A stretch of DNA of 64,000 nt from Solibacillus palustris (GTDB taxonomy: Bacteria > Bacillota > Bacilli > Bacillales_A > Planococcaceae): positions 124,001 to 188,000 of the forward strand of contig NZ_JAKZFC010000002.1 of assembly GCF_022549215.1 (NCBI RefSeq), given 5' to 3'. Under the pieces are notes generated by a model. It did no database searches, was not told where the DNA came from, and saw only the letters and a program-made list of their open reading frames with translations. The position numbers and the translations under genes were made by a program. This document shows, in pieces, positions 57,712 through 64,000 of this stretch. How positions within the stretch are numbered: position 1 is the first letter of the stretch; every line of letters begins with the position of its first letter.

Positions 57712-57867
57712 TCACATGTAGAAATACTTTTTGCTATTCCATTCACTTCTCAACATGCCCATTTCAATCAAATAAAAATATTCATCTTCAAATTTACGAC
57801 CTTCAAGTAGCAGCCCCCCTTGAACGAACCCCACACTTAAATAGCACTGATATGCCGCTTTTTCAAC
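57712..57867 (-). pseudogene. C-terminal remnant of a GNAT acetyltransferase
   Basis: A 51-codon leftward frame ending at TGA 57714-57712 has no start codon or RBS of its own. Its product contains AAYQCYLSVGFVQGGLLLEG and FEDEYFYLIEMGMLRSEW, the end of a GNAT domain (the usual A-x-x-x-Y-x-x-x-G-F segment). It begins directly after the eamA stop, so the front of the gene was lost, probably by deletion. It is not related in sequence to the intact GNAT at 57145. Confidence 0.75.
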
Positions 57868-57879
57868 GATAGGTAATTA

Positions 57880-58752
57880 TTACTCTTCTTTTATTACTAA
57901 AAATATCCCGACAAAAATCAATACTGTTCCAATCCAAAACGACCAGCCAATAGTTTCTTCGAGTAGTACCCAGCCTAAAAATGTACCAACAATCGGCTGC
58001 AAAAAGAAAAATAAGCCGCCACTTGAAGCATTTAAGAGTTGCAGACCTTTGCTCCAAAGTAAAAAGCCACATGCAGTAGAGATGATACTTAAATATAGTA
58101 AGCCTCCCCAAATCGAAGGCTGTGTCATTGCTTCAATATTTAACTGCGATAGTTTCGGTAAAACAATAGGGGTCAATAAAATAACGGCAATACTTGAAGT
58201 GTACGTCGTGACGACAATTTGCGAATAATTGGCAGGAATTTTTTTTATAAGCACAGACATGAATGCCCAGGTAAGTGCTGCAATGAGTAAGTAAACACCA
58301 CCAAGTTGCAGAGTGCTATCAATCGCACCATTGCCAACAATGATTGCAACCCCAATTGTAGCAAGCGCAATTGAAAAGCACTTTTTCCAAGTGAGCGTCT
58401 CTTTTAATACGAAACGAGCGAATAACACCATAAAAGCAGGGGTTGTGGCAGTAATGATAGCCCCCATTTGAGCACTAGAAAGCAACGTGCCCATTTCCTG
58501 TGTCACAATTGAGATCGTATTCCCAACGAGAGCCACGATGAAAATAATTAACCAATCTTTCCTTGCAATTGCCCAAATCTGTTTTGTTATGAAACCGATG
58601 ATGAGTAACGTAATAGCCGCAATGAAATAGCGCATCCACACTAGTTCAAATGGTGGTATAACGTCAACTACTACCTTTACAACAACGTACATCCCGCCCC
58701 AAATACTTGCTGCGAGCGATAAAAATAGAGCGCCTACTAATTTTTCATTCAT
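57880..58752 (-). CDS. EamA/DMT family transporter
   Basis: The 290-residue product has ten predicted membrane helices in two EamA repeats (ASIWGGMYVVVKVV, PFELVWMRYFIAAITLLIIG; ALTWAFMSVLIKK, QPIVGTFLGWVLLEE). DMT exporters move metabolites or drugs; the substrate is unknown. The start is ATG 58752. Ahead of it is a tract of ATGA units, and the strong GGAGG RBS lies closest to the first ATG of that tract (58772), which opens only a three-codon frame. The number of units thus decides distance and frame. Confidence 0.88.
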   Translation of the reverse strand: MNEKLVGALFLSLAASIWGGMYVVVKVVVDVIPPFELVWMRYFIAAITLLIIGFITKQIWAIARKDWLIIFIVALVGNTISIVTQEMGTLLSSAQMGAIITATTPAFMVLFARFVLKETLTWKKCFSIALATIGVAIIVGNGAIDSTLQLGGVYLLIAALTWAFMSVLIKKIPANYSQIVVTTYTSSIAVILLTPIVLPKLSQLNIEAMTQPSIWGGLLYLSIISTACGFLLWSKGLQLLNASSGGLFFFLQPIVGTFLGWVLLEETIGWSFWIGTVLIFVGIFLVIKEE

Positions 58753-58772
58753 TCATTCATTCATTCATTCAT
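58746..58772 (-). repeat. Tetranucleotide repeat across the eamA translation start
   Basis: Seven ATG triplets at 4-base intervals (58772, 58768, 58764, 58760, 58756, 58752, 58748 on the minus strand) form an (ATGA)n tract between the GGAGG RBS (about 58782) and the coding sequence. Each frame reads ATG-AAT-GAA-TGA, so initiation at the first ATG ends after three codons. The stretch 58773-59250 upstream has no gene. Confidence 0.9.
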
Positions 58773-59255
58773 GATTCCTCCGTTTGTAAAATACATGTCC
58801 GAAAACGGAAGAAAATTTCTTCTACCGTTAAGAAAGAAGAAGAATTACTGGTACGTCCTTTTCAAATAATGGTGTATAAAACATCGTTTTCACTTCTTTC
58901 TTTCATAATTTTTTAATTAGTATACAGTATTTGTGCTGGAATACATATATTTGCTTTTTGTTTCAATAGAACAATTGCAATATTGTAAATAAAATTTATC
59001 TTTGTAAATCCAATGTAAACAAACTTTTCGGATAATTCATGTGCGAACAATAACTTTCACAACATAAAAAAGTTATCACAAAATTTTGCTCAACATTTCG
59101 CCATATTTATGAAGTGAGTATTGAATATATTACAAAATAACCTCGTGAATTTGCATTGTATTTACAAAAATACACTAAATATTAACAGAAAACCAAGTTT
59201 TTTATTGATTATTCTGAAATTAATATGCTTTTTTCTATCAATTTTTGTTTTGTTC

Positions 59256-59290
59256 TTCACAATTTACAGAAGGTTTACACGTTTCGTACA
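59256..59290 (+). promoter_or_regulatory. PhoP-box-like array upstream of pstS
   Basis: TTTACA at 59263, TTTACA at 59274 and CGTACA at 59285 are exactly 11 bases apart, with TTCACA at 59256. Direct TT(A/C/T)ACA repeats on an 11-bp period are the PhoP binding sites of Bacillus. They fit induction of the pst operon by phosphate starvation. Confidence 0.7.
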
Positions 59291-59350
59291 GAACATTAAA
59301 AATTGAACGTTATTGTTAAGGCAGATAGAAAATGCTTGGAGGATGGCAAC

Positions 59351-60175
59351 ATGTTGAAAAAGACAATCTATATAATTACATTTGCAATCACAATTATGCT
59401 ACTAGCTGCATGTGGTGGGAAGTCAGAGAGTTCAGATGGAGGAGGACAACTTGTCACAATTTCGGGTTCTACATCTGTCGGACCTTTAGCAGAAAAATTA
59501 GCAATTAAATATGAAGAAACAGAAGATGTCAAAATAGAAATTAACCAAATCGGGTCATCAGCAGGGATAACAAATGCTATTAACGGCGTTTCTCAAATTG
59601 GTATGAGTTCACGTGATTTAAAGCAAGAAGAAGTCGATTCAGGAATTGAACAACTTGTCATTGCGTATGACGGAATTGTTGTCGTAACCCATCCATCGAA
59701 TCCAGTGAAAGACTTGACGATGGAGCAAGTGAAGCAAATCTTTACAGGGGAAATCACAAACTGGAAAGAGCTTGGCGGTAAGGATATGGAAATCGTCGTT
59801 GTATCACGTGAGGACGGATCAGGTTCACGCGATGCATTTCAAGAAATTGTAGGCTACGAATCTGGTGAATTGATTCGAAATGCGATCGTAGCAAGTGGTA
59901 ACGGAAATATAAAAACGACGGTTGCAACAAATAAACATGCGGTCGGATTTATTTCGTTCGAATATATTGATGAAACCGTTTCGGCATTAGCAATTAACGG
60001 TGTACAAGCGCAGGCAGCAAATGTACTAGATGGGAAATATGAATTATCGAGACCATTCTTATTTGTCTACGATAAGGAAGTACCACAAGCAGCAACGAAA
60101 TTTATGGACTATGTATTAAGTGCAGATGGACAAAAAATTGTGGAATCAGCAGGGGCGATTCCATTAACGAAATAA
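59351..60175 (+). CDS. pstS: Phosphate-binding lipoprotein PstS
   Basis: The 274-residue product has a lipoprotein signal (ITIMLLAACGG) and the phosphate-binding fold: ISGSTSVGPLAEKLA, GSSAGITNAINGVSQIGMSS, IAYDGIVVVTHPSNPV, SREDGSGSRDAFQEIVG. It captures phosphate outside the membrane and hands it to PstCA. ATG at 59351 follows TTGGAGG. First gene of pstSCAB-phoU behind the Pho-box-like array. Confidence 0.95.
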   Translation: MLKKTIYIITFAITIMLLAACGGKSESSDGGGQLVTISGSTSVGPLAEKLAIKYEETEDVKIEINQIGSSAGITNAINGVSQIGMSSRDLKQEEVDSGIEQLVIAYDGIVVVTHPSNPVKDLTMEQVKQIFTGEITNWKELGGKDMEIVVVSREDGSGSRDAFQEIVGYESGELIRNAIVASGNGNIKTTVATNKHAVGFISFEYIDETVSALAINGVQAQAANVLDGKYELSRPFLFVYDKEVPQAATKFMDYVLSADGQKIVESAGAIPLTK

Positions 60176-60197
60176 TGTGGGCATGGAGGACAAAGCT

Positions 60198-61112
60198 GTG
60201 ACAACACAAAGAGAATATGACGTACAACAGCAAATAAGTAAAGGTAATAAACGTAAATACTTTTTAGAAAGCTTATCATCAAAAATTTTCTTAGCCTGTG
60301 CATTACTTTCAGTAGTAAGTCTACTACTTATCGTAGGCTTCGTATTTTATAAAGGGGCAAACCCATTTGTAACAGGTGGTTATAGTTTCTTAGATTTCAT
60401 CTTTGGAAGTGATTGGGTTCCATCAGAAGATAAATTCGGGATTTTCCCAATGATTGTCGCATCGATTTATGCAACGATTGGCGCACTTATTATTGGGGTA
60501 CCAGTGGGCTTACTGACAGCGATTTTTTTAGCAGAAATTGCACCAAAGTCAGTAGCGAAAATTGTTTCACCCGCTATTCAATTATTAGCAGGGATTCCAT
60601 CGGTGTTATACGGGGTGTTCGGTTTAGCGATTATCGTACCTTTTTTACAAAATAACTTAGGCTTAGCACGTGGACAAAGCTTGATTGCGGTGATTTTAGT
60701 GTTAGCAATCATGATGCTACCAACGATTGTTACAGTAGCTGAAACAGCAATTCGTGCGGTGCCGAAAACATATCGTGAAGGCTCTCTAGCACTAGGTGTA
60801 TCGCAAATTGGTACGATTTTTAAAGTCGTTGTACCGGCAGCAAAATCAGGGATTATGGCTGCGATTGTGCTTGGTTTAGGGCGCGCGTTAGGCGAAACGA
60901 TGGCCGTTATTTTAGTGGCCGGAAACTCACTTATTATCCCGACAAGCTTAACCGATTCTGTGCGTCCATTGACGACGAATATTGCACTTGAAATGGGTTA
61001 CGCAGCAGGAACACACCAGGAAATGCTATTTGCAACAGGGATTGTGTTATTCTCATTTATCTTACTATTAAACTTTGTACTATCCCGCATTACAGCGAAG
61101 GGAGCTAAGTAA
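60198..61112 (+). CDS. pstC: Phosphate ABC transporter permease PstC
   Basis: The 304-residue product has six membrane helices and the permease EAA loop region (TYREGSLALGVSQIGTIFKV). FYKGANPFV, IFPMIVASIYATIGALIIG and LLAGIPSVLYGVFGLAII are typical of PstC. GTG at 60198 has GGAGG 8 bases upstream; the frame begins at 60177. Confidence 0.93.
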   Translation: MTTQREYDVQQQISKGNKRKYFLESLSSKIFLACALLSVVSLLLIVGFVFYKGANPFVTGGYSFLDFIFGSDWVPSEDKFGIFPMIVASIYATIGALIIGVPVGLLTAIFLAEIAPKSVAKIVSPAIQLLAGIPSVLYGVFGLAIIVPFLQNNLGLARGQSLIAVILVLAIMMLPTIVTVAETAIRAVPKTYREGSLALGVSQIGTIFKVVVPAAKSGIMAAIVLGLGRALGETMAVILVAGNSLIIPTSLTDSVRPLTTNIALEMGYAAGTHQEMLFATGIVLFSFILLLNFVLSRITAKGAK

Positions 61113-61113
61113 T

Positions 61114-61938
61114 ATGCGTCAAACAAAAGATAATATATTGCGCGGCTTATTATGGGCTTCAGCTTTTGTGTCAGTCGCAGTATTAGTTGTCATTGTTGGT
61201 TATATTTTTTATAAAGGATTTTCATATATAAGCTTTGACTTTATTTTTGGAGATTATTCGCCATCAGGTGACGGTGGGATTTTCCCAATGATTGTAACGA
61301 CAATTTTAACCATTTTAATTTCATTAGTGATTGCAACGCCAATCGGGATTTTAGCGGCGGTTTACCTACATGAATATGCAAAGCAAGGTCGTTTAGTAAA
61401 TATAATTCGTTATGCAACGGAAAGCTTAACAGGGATACCTTCGATCATCTATGGGTTATTCGGTGCGGTATTTTTCGTAGCCATTTTAAAATTAGGGATG
61501 TCAATTATAGCGGCGTCATTAACGTTAACAATTATCGTTTTACCAGTCATTATTCGTACGACAGAAGAGGCATTAAAAACAGTACCTGCAACATATCGTG
61601 AAGGCTCGTTAGCGCTTGGTACAACAAAATTACAAACATTATATAAAGTAATTTTACCAAGTGCCATGCCAGGGATTTTATCGGGGATTATATTATCGAT
61701 TGGTCGTATCGTTGGGGAATCGGCAGCGATTTTCTTAACAGCAGGAACGGTAGCAGCAATGCCATCAAGCATTTTCTCATCTGCACGAACATTAACGGTA
61801 CATTCGTATTTAGTAACGCAAGAAGCGGGTGATATTGGCTTAGCAGCGGCAGTTGGTATTGTATTAATCGTTATCATTTTAGTACTGAACTTATCGGCAA
61901 CATATATTTCGAAAAAATTAAACAAGGCAGATTATTAA
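61114..61938 (+). CDS. pstA: Phosphate ABC transporter permease PstA
   Basis: The 274-residue product parallels PstC: FYKGFSYISFDFIFGDYSP, TESLTGIPSIIYGLFGAVFF and TYREGSLALGTTKLQTLYKV. It forms the channel with PstC. The start lies one base after the pstC stop, with GGGAGC upstream. Confidence 0.93.
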   Translation: MRQTKDNILRGLLWASAFVSVAVLVVIVGYIFYKGFSYISFDFIFGDYSPSGDGGIFPMIVTTILTILISLVIATPIGILAAVYLHEYAKQGRLVNIIRYATESLTGIPSIIYGLFGAVFFVAILKLGMSIIAASLTLTIIVLPVIIRTTEEALKTVPATYREGSLALGTTKLQTLYKVILPSAMPGILSGIILSIGRIVGESAAIFLTAGTVAAMPSSIFSSARTLTVHSYLVTQEAGDIGLAAAVGIVLIVIILVLNLSATYISKKLNKADY

Positions 61939-61950
61939 GGAGCAAAAACA

Positions 61951-62766
61951 ATGACTATGACCGTATCAGAAGCAGCGATTTTCAACAGCTCGCCAGCAAT
62001 TTTAACAGATGTACAGGAAACGAAAATTCAAGTAAATGATTTGAACCTATTTTATTGTGAAAAACAAGCGTTATTTAACGTCAATTTAGATATTAAAGAA
62101 AAAGAAGTAACAGCATTAATTGGACCTTCAGGCTGTGGTAAATCAACTTTTTTACGTACACTAAATCGCATGAACGACTTGATTGATGGGGTACGTGTCA
62201 TCGGGAATATTCATATTGATGGAGAAAATGTTTACGAATCTAATGATGTCATTAAGTTACGAACAAAAGTGGGCATGGTGTTCCAAAAATCAAATCTTTT
62301 CCCAATGAGCATTTATGATAATGTAGCTTACGGTCCACGCATGCAGGGAATAAAAAACAAAAAGACATTAGATGGTATTGTTGAAGAATCACTGCGCGGT
62401 GCAGCGATTTGGGATGAAGTAAAGGATCGTTTAAAATCATCGGCGCTGGGCCTTTCTGGCGGTCAGCAACAGCGTATTTGTATCGCACGTGCTATTGCAA
62501 TGAAGCCAGATGTCATTTTAATGGACGAGCCCACTTCAGCACTTGACCCAATTTCAACGTTAAAGGTAGAAGAACTAATTACACAAATGAAAAAGGATTA
62601 TACAATCGTCATAGTAACGCACAACATGCAACAAGCGGCGCGTATTAGTGACAAAACGGCATTTTTCTTAAATGGTGAGGTTGTGGAATTTGATGATACA
62701 AATATTATTTTCTCAACACCTAAAGATCAACGCACAGAAGACTATGTAACAGGTCGTTTCGGATAA
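61951..62766 (+). CDS. pstB: Phosphate ABC transporter ATPase PstB
   Basis: The 271-residue product has Walker [10 protein letters not shown], signature LSGGQQQR, Walker [14 protein letters not shown] and the PstB-typical [20 protein letters not shown]. It powers phosphate import. RBS AAGGAGC; an in-frame ATG at 61957 is an alternative. Confidence 0.95.
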   Translation: MTMTVSEAAIFNSSPAILTDVQETKIQVNDLNLFYCEKQALFNVNLDIKEKEVTALIGPSGCGKSTFLRTLNRMNDLIDGVRVIGNIHIDGENVYESNDVIKLRTKVGMVFQKSNLFPMSIYDNVAYGPRMQGIKNKKTLDGIVEESLRGAAIWDEVKDRLKSSALGLSGGQQQRICIARAIAMKPDVILMDEPTSALDPISTLKVEELITQMKKDYTIVIVTHNMQQAARISDKTAFFLNGEVVEFDDTNIIFSTPKDQRTEDYVTGRFG

Positions 62767-62783
62767 TAGGGGGGAGCTAGGAC

Positions 62784-63437
62784 ATGATTCGTGAAAACTT
62801 TGAAAAAAATATGCTTGAGCTACAAAATAAAATGGTTAAAATGGTAGATTTAACTGTTATAGCGACGGAAAAGGCGTTTAAAGCATTACAGGAGCAAGAT
62901 ATGACAGTTGCACTTGATGTCATTGAGGGAGATGCCTACATTGATGAGCTTGAAAATGAAATCAATCAAATGGCAATTTGGTTAATGGCAAAAGAGCAGC
63001 CAGTTGCTAGAGATCTTCGTCGCATTGTTAGCATGATTAAAATGTCTTCAGATATCGAGCGTATCGCAGACTTTGCTGTAAACACTGCAAAAGCGACAAT
63101 AAAAATTAGTAAAACAGAGTCGGTCATTTCGAAAACAAGCTTATTCGAAATGAAAAATATTTCGATGGACATGCTGAAAAAGGCGATGAAGGCTTTCATC
63201 GAGGAAGATATTGCACTTGCAAAAGCAGTTGGTGAATTAGACGACAAGGTAGATGAGAAGAATCATCAAAACTATGCCGTTTTAACAAATTATTTATCAG
63301 AACATCCGCAAGACACGGAGCAAGTAGTACAGCTATTATTTATTAATCGTTTTGTCGAGCGTACGGCCGATCATATTACAAATATGGCCGAATCAACAGC
63401 TTACTTTATTAAAGGACAGTTATTTGACTTAAACTAG
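62784..63437 (+). CDS. phoU: Phosphate signalling protein PhoU
   Basis: The 217-residue product has two PhoU helical repeats: IEGDAYIDELENEINQMAIW, ARDLRRIVSMIKMSSDIERI and FVERTADHITNMAEST with the metal-binding E/D-rich motifs. PhoU links Pst transport to the PhoR/PhoP-type signalling. It is the last pst gene; a response regulator gene follows 18 bases later. Confidence 0.93.
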   Translation: MIRENFEKNMLELQNKMVKMVDLTVIATEKAFKALQEQDMTVALDVIEGDAYIDELENEINQMAIWLMAKEQPVARDLRRIVSMIKMSSDIERIADFAVNTAKATIKISKTESVISKTSLFEMKNISMDMLKKAMKAFIEEDIALAKAVGELDDKVDEKNHQNYAVLTNYLSEHPQDTEQVVQLLFINRFVERTADHITNMAESTAYFIKGQLFDLN

Positions 63438-63455
63438 AGAAGCGAGGAATCATTG

Positions 63456-64000
63456 ATGACGAAAAAAATATTAGTCGTTGAAGATGATGAAAATTTAGGA
63501 AACTTATTGCAGTTATATTTAATCAAAGATGGCTATGAAGTACGTATCGAAACATCCGGTAAACTTGGACTAGATGCGCTCGTACAATACGAGCCTGATG
63601 CAATAATACTCGATTGGACATTACCAGATATAGAGGGTATAGAGATATGTCGTCAAATTCGTTATCAATCTGACATCCCGATTATTATGATTAGTTCAAG
63701 AACAGATGAATTAGATGCTGTTTTAGCACTTGAGATGGGGGCTACTGAATATATTCGCAAGCCGTTTGGATTCCGCGAGCTATTGACACGTCTAAGATTA
63801 CATTTGAAACGCTATGAAAAAGAGCAACAGCAGCAAGTACGTGTATCAGAGCTGGTAATTGGTCCGTTTAAAGTGGATCTTGTCATGTTTAAAGTGTATA
63901 AGGAAGAAGTAGAAATCCCGTTAACAAAGCGTGAGTTTAAGCTACTGTTGCATTTATTAGAACAACCCGGTGATATTAAATCCCGTGAAGATATTATTGA
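63456..64000 (+). CDS. OmpR/PhoB-family response regulator, 3' end cut by window
   Basis: ATG at 63456 follows AGCGAGG and opens a frame without stop to the window end (181 codons). MTKKILVVEDDENLGNLLQL has the acidic pair, IILDWTLPDIEG the phosphorylated Asp, IMISSRTDE and YIRKPFGFRELL the conserved Thr/Ser and Lys. The C-terminal half (EIPLTKREFKLLLHLLEQPG) begins an OmpR-type winged helix. Its place after phoU suggests a phosphate-response regulator, but the identity (PhoP or another) cannot be decided here. Confidence 0.88.
   Translation, partial: MTKKILVVEDDENLGNLLQLYLIKDGYEVRIETSGKLGLDALVQYEPDAIILDWTLPDIEGIEICRQIRYQSDIPIIMISSRTDELDAVLALEMGATEYIRKPFGFRELLTRLRLHLKRYEKEQQQQVRVSELVIGPFKVDLVMFKVYKEEVEIPLTKREFKLLLHLLEQPGDIKSREDII

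Noticed and set aside
58746-58772. Repeat tract as a CRISPR or satellite element
   Set aside because: The unit is only 4 bp without spacers. It is a simple sequence repeat in a translation start.
1-64000. tRNA or rRNA genes and CRISPR arrays
   Set aside because: No cloverleaf with a T-loop GTTCGA-type motif and acceptor stem, no rRNA sequence and no regular repeat-spacer array was seen.

Overview
The window is a low-GC Firmicutes chromosome, most like the Solibacillus/Lysinibacillus (Planococcaceae) group of Bacillales. The indications are the gene order shikimate kinase - glycine riboswitch - gcvT - gcvPA - gcvPB - yqhL-like rhodanese - lipM, a B12-dependent ribonucleotide reductase, AGGAGG-type ribosome binding sites with frequent TTG/GTG starts, and SLH-domain (S-layer) proteins. 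The genus is an inference.

Positions 1 to about 46.7 kb are most of a temperate phage genome. Its left end lies outside the window: only the first 30 codons of the integrase are present. A leftward lysogeny block (integrase, ImmA/IrrE-type protease, CI-like repressor) faces a rightward early block (Cro-like protein, Rha antirepressor). Five near-identical operators, GATAC-N5-GTATC, lie in and around the control region. The early region encodes Gam-like and Erf recombination proteins, a DnaD-like replisome organiser, a DnaC-like helicase loader, RusA and a cytosine methyltransferase. A block of mostly leftward small genes (57-aa protein, L,D-transpeptidase, DUF3231) with its own terminators follows. 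An ArpU-like late regulator leads into an accessory slot of unrecognised genes, then terminase, portal, a MuF head protein with a toxin-like tail and a small downstream partner, capsid, and a PBSX (Xkd)-type contractile tail. The tail module has a -1 frameshift site in the tail chaperone and an inserted lipoprotein gene. Two holins and an amidase end the lytic module.

After the amidase comes an AT-rich three-gene operon of unknown function bounded by two near-copies of one terminator. It is followed by two paralogous SLH surface proteins on the opposite strand, an SOS-box-controlled small operon with a WYL-like protein, and a secreted copper-amine-oxidase-N/metallo-beta-lactamase/Excalibur protein. 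The right phage boundary is probably between 44 and 47 kb, but no attachment site could be identified without the left end.

From about 47 kb the content is housekeeping: aroK, a tandem glycine riboswitch controlling the glycine cleavage genes, a rhodanese, the octanoyltransferase LipM (lipoylation serves the glycine cleavage H protein), B12-dependent RNR behind an NrdR-like box, a HIT protein, a GNAT acetyltransferase, an EamA exporter whose start lies in a tetranucleotide repeat, and the pstS-pstC-pstA-pstB-phoU operon behind a Pho-box-like array, ending in a truncated OmpR-family response regulator.

The best candidates for new biology are the three-gene operon at 39.0-41.2 kb, the cassette slot at 12.6-15.0 kb, the MuF toxin/immunity pair at 18.4-20.2 kb, and a family of hairpins with a conserved GGGCA[A/G] loop, two of which overlap start codons.
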